From: a bacterium
Lineage (GTDB): Bacteria > Cyanobacteriota > Vampirovibrionia > Gastranaerophilales > JAILCC01
DNA length: 64,000 bases
Assembly: GCA_024680555.1 (NCBI GenBank)
Contig: JAILCC010000022.1
Span: 1 to 64,000 of the forward strand
Direction of reading: 5' to 3'
Below the pieces are notes generated by a model. The model worked only from the letters and a program-made list of their open reading frames with translations. It was not told the DNA's origin and ran no database searches. Position 1 is the stretch's first letter; the number at the start of each line of letters is the position of its first letter. Both the position numbers and the translations under genes were made by a program. Positions 47,001 to 55,605 of this stretch are shown here, one piece after another.

Positions 47001-47177
47001 GAAACAGAAGAATCTGAAGAAACTGAAGAAGCAGAAGAAACTGAAGAAACCGCTGATACTCAAGATGAACAAGAATCATCAGAACAAACAACGGAACAAT
47101 CAGCTCCTCAAACTCAAACAGAAACCGCTGCTGCTCCTGCATCTACAGCTGATACAAACATTAAAAAACTTTCATAA
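44100..47177 (+). CDS. Giant Ala/Gln/Glu-rich protein with heptad body and acidic tail, copy B
   Basis: A 1025-aa paralog of the gene at 41306. The N-terminus is shared (MANIGQNFDKREMIELLKKN, SLFA, SIFGG, SIFANTASKPKS, and VLGESDWGDVGLSFSNS again from residue 122), as are the middle motif YNYAEAEVCGALAES (Cys506) and the RLL.QVKAG segment before the tail. It is about 159 residues longer, mostly from extra Ala/Glu heptad-like stretches between about 515 and 740. A modestly hydrophobic stretch (about 615-655) has a counterpart in copy A. The tail (about 940-990) is dense Glu/Thr, and the end is DTNIKKLS. GGAG precedes the ATG. Function unknown; see findings. Confidence 0.85.
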   Translation: MANIGQNFDKREMIELLKKNGNVSVPQQEQKTENADSSLFAQKPAFGSLTKSGSAASGLEAGLQTKTSSSAPTDETKDAQGSQAAQNPQNDTSIFGGATVSGGSADSIFANTASKPKSTDEVLGESDWGDVGLSFSNSNSSQAQNTTGAEAQDSTLIGKVKNLFSGIKTTETAQNSEQKQAQGMQCLSNKGKLAAGKVANAQGQKDIQELDKNISKTKQNTNKLEMDASHTEMSQGIHESKSKQVDMKAKQEQTKADAKVKQDNPDASEAGAGEVKSQNVDNASQAKAGAAQPAAASAAGNAGATTDVSSISKAGASNGATSAATAGADGAAAVTAGGAGAAKATTNAGNVTSDEASTSKAGSGNNITSMKSEASSFMSSNGTDAQEKSSVEQSFDGMAKTQAGNEQASNTITENNNNNAQSAQNANQKNAQAANATNLSEVNNALATAGQEAAANYTEKSNETAQQAEQQTESSNTAQQIGQNLATTATGLATKAGYNYAEAEVCGALAESQEAGAAEATTEATTQQGIAEEETVLSEESTVAGEAKQTEQETLEAGADAKDVEAEGMEAEAAALRAEAETMQATAASMHASAAAQNVAGTQLITSGEALIASGQALLSNPFTAALGASMVSTGTAMVTTGTSEVAAAEALEGEATALDGEAAATEAQADSEEALAQETRTEAESMRVDAEAAGAESAEHFAEAEEHTAAAETAETTAQEKEAEASTLTEKAAANKATSQQKIITGKDLAMAGASAAASSASSFQKSDEQAAAAEESKGLSEEQKAAADQEIAAFTANLNKSRDYADKASTLSAEAAQEESSIQKNDAQNKNAAAKIDNSNQENENKAERLLNQVKAGGKADKEKTDSENADSQNSLGSKAGASERADADNKEASVSENSNGNDTSNATDNSNVIANDNGASTGLNKAGSENPFDNGLEKDDKLDKEQKLDEEEQVDETEEEEETEETEESEETEEAEETEETADTQDEQESSEQTTEQSAPQTQTETAAAPASTADTNIKKLS

Positions 47178-47199
47178 TCATAAATTTTTAAATAACAAA

Positions 47200-47235
47200 C
47201 TCAGGATGCCAAATCAAACGGTATCCTGATGTTCG
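47200..47235 (+). terminator. Possible terminator after giant protein B
   Basis: A 10-bp stem with one G-T pair, TCAGGATGCC (47201-47210) and GGTATCCTGA (47220-47229), loop of 9 nt; the following T tract is poor. Confidence 0.5.
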
Positions 47236-47280
47236 TTGTGTTTAAATGACATAATGCTAAAAAAGTGTTATTATTTGGGT

Positions 47281-47976
47281 ATGAATGAAGTTTTAGGAAA
47301 AATAAAAAATAAAATAATAGTGTCAGTTCAGGCGATGCCGTCAGAACCATTGTATGATGAAGTGTGCATAAATGCCTTGATAAAATCAGTAATCAACGGC
47401 GGTGCTGCCGGTTTGCGTGTAGCAGGTGTGCGTGATGTAAAAAATGCAAAAAAACTTGCGGATGTACCTGTTATCGGTATAACGAAACCGTCAAAAATCC
47501 CCTCTAATTATAAAGAACTGGTGTATATAACTCCGACAATAAAAGATGCCGCTTCTATTATCGATGCGGGTGCTGATATTGTTGCGTTTGATGCTACATT
47601 TCGCAACAGGGGTACAAAGGAAAATATATTGCAAATAATAAACTTCATTCATTCAAAAGGTCGTCTTGCAATGGCTGATATCTCTACTTTTGAAGAAGGT
47701 ATTATAAATAGTTTACTCGGTGCGGATATAATTTCTACAACGCTTTCGGGGTATACCACATATAGTGAAAAAAATTCTTCCGAGCCTGATTTTGAATTAG
47801 CGGAAAAGTTGTCAAAAACGATTGATGTGCCAATTATTTTGGAGGGGCGTATCTGGTCTCCGGAAGAAGTAACTAAGGCATTCGACTCAGGTGCGTTTTC
47901 TGTTGTAATAGGTTCTGCCATAACAAGACCGCAGCTGATTACAAAGCGATTTGTCAAAGCTGCCGAGCAGTTATAG
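47281..47976 (+). CDS. nanE: Putative N-acetylmannosamine-6-phosphate 2-epimerase
   Basis: A 231-aa TIM-barrel of the NanE family, which converts ManNAc-6-P to GlcNAc-6-P in sialic acid and ManNAc use. It starts with IIVSVQAMPSEPLYD, then GAAGLRV, PVIGITKPSKI, VAFDATFRNRG, MADISTFEEG, STTLSGYT and ILEGRIWSPE, all family landmarks including the catalytic Lys in GITK. No nanA, nanK or sialidase is close. ATG 47281 is chosen over an upstream start at 47236 that adds 15 unrelated residues; the ribosome site is weak. Confidence 0.9.
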   Translation: MNEVLGKIKNKIIVSVQAMPSEPLYDEVCINALIKSVINGGAAGLRVAGVRDVKNAKKLADVPVIGITKPSKIPSNYKELVYITPTIKDAASIIDAGADIVAFDATFRNRGTKENILQIINFIHSKGRLAMADISTFEEGIINSLLGADIISTTLSGYTTYSEKNSSEPDFELAEKLSKTIDVPIILEGRIWSPEEVTKAFDSGAFSVVIGSAITRPQLITKRFVKAAEQL

Positions 47977-48048
47977 TTGCCCCTTAATGGAATTATTTGT
48001 AAAATATTTTATGATACATTTTAGTTGAAAGTTTTGCTGATGAGGATT

Positions 48049-50865
48049 ATGCCGAACAAACCTTATAAGATTTCAAATAATAGATACAGATTTGCCTTTT
48101 CTTTATCTGAAACTGTTGTATCTTTAAGTCTTATAGCTGTTTTAGCTGTTTTAATGCTAACGTTAAACCAGATGACTTCATATAAGCGCATGGTTGCGGA
48201 AAATAAACTTTCTCAGGTTGCATCTTCGCTTCAAGGCTGGGGAAGGAGTGTTACAAGGCTTAACGAAGCAGGTATTGGCGCATTAAATAAGATGCGAAAC
48301 CAAGAAGATATTACAAAGTCTATTATTGAATATTTTCGTTATATACGCAGTCAAACAAGTGAACCCGATGAAAGATTTAATGCCTCAATCGAGGGCGAAT
48401 GGCGAAATTTTGATAAGATAACTTTGCCCAATGGTGCGGTTTTGAGTGTAAGGTGGCTTCCGGATGAGGCAAATAATTTCCCTGTAAATGACTACATACT
48501 TGCGATAATTACAATTACTGTTCCGATAGATAAAATGCAGGGAGAACTTGTCGAAGAATACATGCTGACTTTAACAAAACTCGTCGAAATAGGTGAGCTT
48601 TGTCCTGAAAATACGTATGCAAAAAAGGGGAAGTGCCTTCCGTGCGAGGGCGGGCAAATTTCGCCTATCAATTCGCTTGTGTGTCATTGCCCCGAGGATA
48701 AACCCCTATGGCTAGCAAATATTTGTCAGCCGTATCCTGTGTGTGATGAATTTTATGACGAAAACTATATTTGTACCACTTGCAAAGAAGTATATGGCGA
48801 AGAAAGACCTCTTTGGAATGGGGTAACATGTATATCATGTGAAGAAGATAATGATGCTCTTCCTATATGGGATAGTGTTGAGGAAATATGCGTAAATTGC
48901 AGATACTACAGCAATGAAAAGACAAAATGGGATAGTATAAATCAAGAATGTACTTGTCCTGATGATAAGCAGTATTGGTATAATGAAGTATGCAATATCT
49001 GTTCCCAAGATACACCGATTTATGATAGCGGTCATTGCTGTCCGACAGACAGACCATATTGGAACACAGAGTTGAATGATTGTCATACGCAGCCAGTTTG
49101 TCCTGCTGATAAGCAATACTGGTATAATAATGCCTGCCATGAATGTCCGCAAAACAAACCTCAACCATTGATTTGCAAAAGTACAGGTGCAAAAGTATGT
49201 TGCCCGGATAATCAGCAATTGGATGATTCTTGTTCATGTGAATGCTCGGATGACAGAACTAATGTATTAACTTGCGCAAACGGTGAGAGAGTTTGTTGTT
49301 ATGAAAAACAACATTTGAATGCTGATTGTTTATGCGTGCTTGATGAACCGACAGAAAGAGGACACTGCAACAAAAATTATATTCCTATCTATACGGCGGA
49401 AGAACTCGCAAAAATCGGGCATGATGCCAAATATCCTTTACATGAAAAGTATTGCCTGATGAATAATGTTAGTCTTTCTGCGTACAGTTCAGGCAAAGGT
49501 TGGGAACCGATAGGTTCAAATAAGAAAAGCTATGCAGATAATGCATTTACAGGTATCTTTGATGGCAATGGTTATAAAATAAGTGATTTGTATATAAATG
49601 GCACAGGTTCTATGCAAGGTCTGTTTGGATTTGTTATCGCTCGTACGGATACTGTCAATATTCTTAACCTCGGTATTGAGGGTAATGTGACGGCGAATAC
49701 GAGTGTAGGTCTTTTGGCCGGAATACAAAGCGGCGGAATTATAAGGGACTGTTATGCGTCAGGTACGGTAAAAGGTACTGCTTCCAATGTCGGTTCACAT
49801 ATGGGCGGACTTGTTGGCAGCCCCAGAGGCGTAAAAATAGAAAACTGTCACGCAAATGTTGATGTATCAGGTTCTTATGGTGTAGGCGGACTAATCGGAC
49901 GTGCAGATGCAGCAGGAGCTATCGGTAACTCAATAATGGTATCAACGGTGTCATTCTTCACAAGCGGCAATGCGACTGCTGCCCAAGACCAGATGATGAA
50001 GGATATATATTGGGGTGGAATAGAACAGTACTATTACTATCGTGATGATGGTAAACTTGTTACAATTAGCGGAAATGCGACTCCGGTACATAACACTATA
50101 ACTAATTGTTATTCTACAGGAACCGTAACAGGTACTACGTATTCAGGCGGATTAATCGGGGTAATGGCTGATAATGGAGCAACTATATCTGATTCCTATT
50201 CAACAAGTACAGTTAAAGGACAAACTGCCATAGGCGGATTTGCAGGTTCAAGCGCTGGCAGTATTAAACGTTGTTATTCTAAAGGTTCGGTTTCTTATAA
50301 TGGCAGCGGAAGTGGCGGAAATCAAGTTGGCGGTTTCTTGGGACTTGCCGGAAATACTAATATAGAAGAATGCTATACTTCAAGCAATGTTGTCGTATCT
50401 TCGGGTTCTCCCGGCGGATTTATAGGGCAAGCAACAGGAACTGTCAGTGTAAAAAACTCGTACTGCTCAGGTGCTGTTAGCACTAACAAACAATCAGCCG
50501 GTGGATTTATAGGATATCTGAATCCGGTAGTTACCAGCGTAACTATAAATAATTGTTATACAAGTTCAAATATATCAGTGCCGTCATCCGTGCAAAACGG
50601 CAATACAGACGGCTTAGTGGGCAATACCAGAAATCTGTGTACTAATCTTTCCACAGGTTCAGGAATAAAAAGAACGACAAATTCGTATCACTTATACGAA
50701 AATGGATGTAATTTAGCAGGCTGTTGCCAACGAATAGGCGGAACAAAATTAACCCCGACGGAAATGAAAACTCCCTCGACATTTATTGATGCAGGCTGGG
50801 ATACGACTATATGGGAACTCGTACAAGGTCAATACCCCAAACTCAAAAATCTTGGCGGACAATAA
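48049..50865 (+). CDS. Pilin-headed, Cys-rich, GLUG-repeat surface protein (probable adhesin)
   Basis: A 938-aa protein in three parts. Residues about 1-45 are a prepilin-like leader and helix (A|FSLSETVVSLSL with Glu at +5 and Ala, not Gly, before the cut). Residues about 185-440 are a Cys-rich region with repeated C-P-x-D-K-x-W-Y-N...C..C units. Residues about 500-890 are repeats with GGLVG/GGLIG/GGFIG every 25-35 residues, each followed by a Cys-containing NCYSTGTV-type strand, like GLUG-motif beta-solenoids of surface adhesins. ATG 48049 follows GAGG closely; ATG 48040 and TTG 48025 are alternatives. The pilus machinery could display it. Confidence 0.8.
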   Translation: MPNKPYKISNNRYRFAFSLSETVVSLSLIAVLAVLMLTLNQMTSYKRMVAENKLSQVASSLQGWGRSVTRLNEAGIGALNKMRNQEDITKSIIEYFRYIRSQTSEPDERFNASIEGEWRNFDKITLPNGAVLSVRWLPDEANNFPVNDYILAIITITVPIDKMQGELVEEYMLTLTKLVEIGELCPENTYAKKGKCLPCEGGQISPINSLVCHCPEDKPLWLANICQPYPVCDEFYDENYICTTCKEVYGEERPLWNGVTCISCEEDNDALPIWDSVEEICVNCRYYSNEKTKWDSINQECTCPDDKQYWYNEVCNICSQDTPIYDSGHCCPTDRPYWNTELNDCHTQPVCPADKQYWYNNACHECPQNKPQPLICKSTGAKVCCPDNQQLDDSCSCECSDDRTNVLTCANGERVCCYEKQHLNADCLCVLDEPTERGHCNKNYIPIYTAEELAKIGHDAKYPLHEKYCLMNNVSLSAYSSGKGWEPIGSNKKSYADNAFTGIFDGNGYKISDLYINGTGSMQGLFGFVIARTDTVNILNLGIEGNVTANTSVGLLAGIQSGGIIRDCYASGTVKGTASNVGSHMGGLVGSPRGVKIENCHANVDVSGSYGVGGLIGRADAAGAIGNSIMVSTVSFFTSGNATAAQDQMMKDIYWGGIEQYYYYRDDGKLVTISGNATPVHNTITNCYSTGTVTGTTYSGGLIGVMADNGATISDSYSTSTVKGQTAIGGFAGSSAGSIKRCYSKGSVSYNGSGSGGNQVGGFLGLAGNTNIEECYTSSNVVVSSGSPGGFIGQATGTVSVKNSYCSGAVSTNKQSAGGFIGYLNPVVTSVTINNCYTSSNISVPSSVQNGNTDGLVGNTRNLCTNLSTGSGIKRTTNSYHLYENGCNLAGCCQRIGGTKLTPTEMKTPSTFIDAGWDTTIWELVQGQYPKLKNLGGQ

Positions 50866-50886
50866 TAATTGAATAGTTATTTAGGC

Positions 50887-50915
50887 TTGCCTGATGAATA
50901 ATTTATCTGTATAAT
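50887..50915 (+). promoter_or_regulatory. Promoter of the ATP synthase beta-epsilon pair
   Basis: There is a -35 TTGCCT (50887-50892), a 17-bp spacer and a -10 TATAAT (50910-50915), 31 nt before the ATG. A separate promoter shows the pair is its own operon. Confidence 0.6.
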
Positions 50916-50934
50916 TGGCATATAGTTAATTTAA

Positions 50935-52371
<1,437 letters not shown>

Positions 52372-52374
52372 TTT

Positions 52375-52809
52375 ATGGGTGATAAAAAGTTGAAATTGAG
52401 AGTTATAACGCCGACAAAAATTCTCCTTGAAGAAGATTGTGATGCGGTTTATTCAACTTCGGAAACCGGAGAGTTTGGTGTTTTGGCAGGGCATATTCCT
52501 ATGACCACAACGCTTGCCGTCGGATATACAAAATTTGTTAACGAAGGGGAAGAAACCTATTTGACTACGCTCGGCGGTATTTTTCAGGTTGAAAATGATG
52601 TTATAACAATACTTTCTGATACGGCAGAACTTGGGGATGACATTGATGTGACAAAGGCTAAAGAAGAAAAACTCAAGGCAGAGGCTATTCTTGCAGAACA
52701 CACTCCCGATGAAGCTAATATGACTGTTGCACAAATTGCGTTGGCAAAATCTTTAGCGAGATTAAAAGTCGCAATGAAGACGGGAAAAATTGACTCAACG
52801 CATTTGTAA
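52375..52809 (+). CDS. atpC: F1 ATP synthase epsilon subunit
   Basis: A 144-aa epsilon subunit with the N-terminal beta-sandwich (LKLRVITPTKILLEEDCDAV..., GEFGVLAGHIPMTTTL near residues 33-48) and a C-terminal helical hairpin (about 90-140). It links the rotor to F1 and can inhibit ATPase activity. It lies 3 nt after the beta gene; a tRNA gene follows after 30 nt. Confidence 0.96.
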   Translation: MGDKKLKLRVITPTKILLEEDCDAVYSTSETGEFGVLAGHIPMTTTLAVGYTKFVNEGEETYLTTLGGIFQVENDVITILSDTAELGDDIDVTKAKEEKLKAEAILAEHTPDEANMTVAQIALAKSLARLKVAMKTGKIDSTHL

Positions 52810-52839
52810 AAAGAATTGTTTGTAATATTATATAGGTAT

Positions 52840-52912
52840 GCCGATATAGCTCAGTTGGTAGAGCAATCGATTCGTAATCGATAGGTCAAGAGTTCAAGTC
52901 TCTTTATCGGCA
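52840..52912 (+). tRNA. tRNA-Thr (anticodon CGU)
   Basis: A complete cloverleaf of 73 nt: acceptor GCCGATA/TATCGGC, D stem GCTC/GAGC, anticodon stem ATCGA/TCGAT with loop TTCGTAA (anticodon CGT), T stem AAGAG/CTCTT with loop TTCAAGT, discriminator A. CCA is not encoded. It lies 30 nt after the epsilon gene and may be read through from that operon. Confidence 0.95.
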
Positions 52913-53037
52913 TTTTGTTTTGGGGATTTTAAATAATTAAAAATAATAACTATGGTTGCTTTATCCGTAGAAAATTTTATTGTGTCCTTATTTGACGTGG
53001 TGAGGTTTTATATTTATTATTAAAGGAAAGGTGAACC

Positions 53038-53460
53038 ATGAAGAAGTTTTTAATTATTTTATTATGCAATTTTATTTTTGCCCTTTCTGTTTTTGCAGAA
53101 AGTGTGTACTACGGTTATAATGGGCGTGGTGATTATGTCCCCAAATCTATCGGCGACAAAGTTATTGAATACGGATACAACGCTCGGGGTGAGTATGCTC
53201 CCAAATTTCTGGACGGTGAACTTATTGAATATGGCTACAATGGTCGTGGAGAGTATGCGTCCAAGTCTATCGGCGGGCGAAGAATAGAATACGGCTACAA
53301 CGGTCGTGGTGAATATGCCCCAAAATCCATTGGCGGTGAGGTTATAGAGTATGGCTACAACGGTCGTGGAGAATATGCTCCCAAATCTGTCGGCGGAAAG
53401 AAAATAAACTATGGATATAATGCTCGTGGTGAGTATGTAATTATGGGGATAGAAAATTAG
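53038..53460 (+). CDS. Secreted protein of tandem 20-residue Tyr/Gly repeats
   Basis: A 140-aa protein: a signal peptide (about 1-20, cleavage near FAES) then five full and one partial copy of a 20-residue unit reading (E)YGYNGRGEYAPKSIGGEVI. The units keep YGYN-RGEY and a central Gly. The strand-turn-strand look recalls toxin-RHS/MORN-like repeats but does not match a named family. The repeats are also visible as a 60-nt period in the DNA. AAAGG lies upstream of the ATG. The macro-domain gene starts 1 nt after the stop. Confidence 0.75.
   Translation: MKKFLIILLCNFIFALSVFAESVYYGYNGRGDYVPKSIGDKVIEYGYNARGEYAPKFLDGELIEYGYNGRGEYASKSIGGRRIEYGYNGRGEYAPKSIGGEVIEYGYNGRGEYAPKSVGGKKINYGYNARGEYVIMGIEN
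53107..53457 (+). repeat. 60-bp tandem repeats within the secreted repeat protein gene
   Basis: About 5.85 copies of a 60-bp unit encoding the 20-residue repeat. Copies three to five (53227-53406) are most alike, suggesting expansion by slippage or unequal crossing over. Confidence 0.85.
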
Positions 53461-53461
53461 A

Positions 53462-53956
53462 ATGACTGAAATAGAAATTTTAAAAGGCGATATTACCAAC
53501 TTAGAAGTTGACGCTATTGTCAATGCAGCGAATACAAGTTTGCTTGGCGGCGGGGGCGTTGACGGTGCTATTCACAGAGCGGCAGGCAAGGGGCTTTGGG
53601 AAGAATGCAGAACTCTTAACGGCTGCCAAACAGGACAGTCAAAGATTACAAGAGGCTACAACCTGCCAGCAAAATATGTTATTCATACGGTTGGCCCAGT
53701 GTGGTATGGTGGCGGCAAAAACGAAAGAGAGTTGCTAAAATCTTGCTACACTACCGCATTAAATCTTGCAAAAGAAAATGGTATAAGAACGATTGCGTTT
53801 CCGGCTATTTCTTGTGGTGTTTACCGTTTTCCCTTGGATGAAGCTTGTCAAATTGCAAAGGCAGCTGTGCAGGAATTTATTTCCAAAAATGACTGCTTCG
53901 ACAAAGTAATTTTTATTGATATAAACGATGCGGTTGTTGAGGCTCTCAATAAATAA
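53462..53956 (+). CDS. Macro-domain protein, O-acetyl-ADP-ribose deacetylase type (YmdB-like)
   Basis: A 164-aa single macro domain. The N-terminal GDITNLEVDAIVNAANTSLLGGGGVDGAIHRAAG contains the ADP-ribose-binding loop with the catalytic-type Asn and Asp of the YmdB/MacroD group. AISCGVYRFPLDEA supplies the second loop, and VIFIDIND the last strand. The likely substrate is O-acetyl-ADP-ribose or ADP-ribosylated protein. It starts 1 nt after the repeat-protein gene. Confidence 0.93.
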   Translation: MTEIEILKGDITNLEVDAIVNAANTSLLGGGGVDGAIHRAAGKGLWEECRTLNGCQTGQSKITRGYNLPAKYVIHTVGPVWYGGGKNERELLKSCYTTALNLAKENGIRTIAFPAISCGVYRFPLDEACQIAKAAVQEFISKNDCFDKVIFIDINDAVVEALNK

Positions 53957-54051
53957 GCGGCAATTTTTGCGGAAAATATCCTTGTAGTCCGAATGTACCA
54001 AATCTCCTAAATTATGCTAATATAATCATGAGTTAAAAAAGGAGAAGAGCT

Positions 54052-54396
54052 ATGCCATATATTGAAGCAAAATTAAGTATTAAATTAGATGAAAAGCAAA
54101 AAGACAATTTACAAGCCAAGTTGACAGATGCGGTTTCGGCTGCGTTTTCAAAACCAAAAGCATATATTATGGCAAATATTGAAGATGATAAATCGCTTTA
54201 TATGGCTGAAAAGAAGCTAGACAAAGGCGCATATATTTCGATAAAACTCCTTGGTGCTGCAGCGAAGCCTGCTTGCCAGGGTTTGACTAAAAATATCTGT
54301 GATATTCTTGCAGATGACTACGGCATAGACGGTTCAAAAGTTTATGTATCATATCATCCGGTTGAACTTTGGGGTTGGAACGGTGGTATGTTTTAG
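54052..54396 (+). CDS. MIF-like tautomerase superfamily protein
   Basis: A 114-aa protein resembling macrophage migration inhibitory factor and D-dopachrome tautomerase across its whole length. The catalytic-type Pro follows the initiator Met, SKPKAYIMANI matches the MIF region with active-site Lys, SIKLLGAAA matches the 60s strand, and the end VYVSYHPVELWGWNGGMF parallels VYINYYDMN...VGWNNSTF of the human protein. It should be a trimeric keto-enol tautomerase. The CXXC of human MIF is absent. TATAAT lies at 54021-54026 and AGGAGAAG before the ATG. No signal peptide is present, as in MIF. Confidence 0.88.
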   Translation: MPYIEAKLSIKLDEKQKDNLQAKLTDAVSAAFSKPKAYIMANIEDDKSLYMAEKKLDKGAYISIKLLGAAAKPACQGLTKNICDILADDYGIDGSKVYVSYHPVELWGWNGGMF

Positions 54397-54446
54397 CGGC
54401 ATGATGTGATACAATAATATTTGTGACTAAAATCAGGAGAAAGAAA

Positions 54447-54998
54447 ATGAGCGAAAATAAATCAAATCCTTATGCAGGAACACAAACTGAAAAAAATTTG
54501 CTGGCAGCATTTGCAGGTGAATCACAGGCAAGAAATAAATATACATATTTTGCCTCAAGAGCCAAAAAGGATGGCTATGAACAAATTGCCGCATTGTTTT
54601 TAAAAACTGCCGAAAATGAAAAAGAACATGCAAAATTATGGTTTAAGGAATTAAACGGCATTGGCGATACTGCAGAAAACCTTAATGCTGCAGCAGACGG
54701 CGAGAATTACGAATGGACGGATATGTATGAAGGTTTTGCTAAAACTGCGGAAGCAGAAGGATTTATCGAATTAGCAAAAAAATTCAGAGGTGTTGCGGCA
54801 ATTGAAAAACACCATGAAGAAAGATACAGAGCATTATTAAAAAATGTTGAAACCAAACAAGTGTTTGCTAAAAGTGAAGTTAAAGTTTGGGAATGCAGAA
54901 ATTGCGGACACATAGTAGTCGGCGAAAAAGCGCCTGAAATTTGTCCGGTATGTGCACATCCGCAAAGTTTCTTTGAGATAAACGAAAAAAATTACTAA
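54447..54998 (+). CDS. rbr: Rubrerythrin
   Basis: A 183-aa rubrerythrin that reduces hydrogen peroxide in anaerobes. The N-terminal ferritin-like four-helix part has Glu/His diiron ligands ([44 protein letters not shown]). The C-terminal rubredoxin-like site has WECRNCG and CPVCAHP. ATG 54447 with AGGAGAAAG upstream is preferred to an in-frame start at 54423. A terminator follows. It fits an oxygen-sensitive lifestyle. Confidence 0.96.
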   Translation: MSENKSNPYAGTQTEKNLLAAFAGESQARNKYTYFASRAKKDGYEQIAALFLKTAENEKEHAKLWFKELNGIGDTAENLNAAADGENYEWTDMYEGFAKTAEAEGFIELAKKFRGVAAIEKHHEERYRALLKNVETKQVFAKSEVKVWECRNCGHIVVGEKAPEICPVCAHPQSFFEINEKNY

Positions 54999-55019
54999 AA
55001 ACTTAAAAAATAAAATAAT

Positions 55020-55053
55020 AACCCGATATGAAAATCATATTGGGTTTTATTTT
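55020..55053 (+). terminator. Terminator after rubrerythrin
   Basis: An 11-bp stem with one G-T pair, AACCCGATATG (55020-55030) and CATATTGGGTT (55036-55046), loop AAAAT, followed by TTATTTT. Confidence 0.8.
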
Positions 55054-55069
55054 AAAATAAGTAATAAAT

Positions 55070-55576
55070 TTATAATGTCTGCCCTTTTATCTCGTAGTCC
55101 ATTACATAATCATCCATTACAAAACCGCCGCCTATGTCAGTTACAATAGAGTCAACAGTTTTGAAGCCCCATTTCAGGTAAGCATTTATTGAATTTTGAT
55201 TATCTTTTTTGACTGTTAAGCGAATTTTACTATAGCCGTTATCCGCAGCATATTTTTTTGCAAAATCAAATGCTTTTGTACCAATCCCTTTATGCCTGTG
55301 TTCCCCTTTTATATACATCTTGGAAAGAAATAAATAGTCTTTTCGCTTGGCTAAAGCAAGATACCCTGCTTTTTGATTATCGCTAATCAGATAAAAATAT
55401 GTGTAATTTTCGTTATTTAATTGATTTTTCATTGCTTTTTCGGATTGAAACTTGTCTAACATATAGTCAATTTGTCCGTCAGACAACAAATCCGTCCAAT
55501 ATTCATGCCAAATTTCAGATGCCAATTCGGCAAGTTCTTTTATTTCATCTGATTTAACTTCAACTATTTTAATCAT
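55070..55576 (-). CDS. GNAT-family N-acetyltransferase
   Basis: A 168-aa GNAT protein. The acetyl-CoA-binding motif RHKGIGTKAFDFAKKYA is near residues 93-110, preceded by the LSKMYI strand and followed by SKIRLTVKKDN and an AYLKWGFKTV C-terminal motif. The substrate is unknown. ATG 55576, about 10 nt after GGAG, is preferred to an earlier in-frame ATG at 55600. It lies 29 nt downstream of mnmA on the same strand. Confidence 0.85.
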   Translation of the reverse strand: MIKIVEVKSDEIKELAELASEIWHEYWTDLLSDGQIDYMLDKFQSEKAMKNQLNNENYTYFYLISDNQKAGYLALAKRKDYLFLSKMYIKGEHRHKGIGTKAFDFAKKYAADNGYSKIRLTVKKDNQNSINAYLKWGFKTVDSIVTDIGGGFVMDDYVMDYEIKGQTL

Positions 55577-55605
55577 AATTTTATCGCTCCAATACCGCAA
55601 AATGC

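Noticed and set aside
41306..47177. Long antisense and shifted open frames within the giant genes (for example minus 46625-46930 and 44972-45199)
   Set aside because: They arise from the low-complexity GCA/GAA/CAA-rich codons, have no ribosome sites and mirror the coding strand composition.
53107..53457. Repeat array with 60-bp period, possibly CRISPR-like
   Set aside because: There are no unique spacers; the repeats are contiguous, in frame and translate into one protein repeat.
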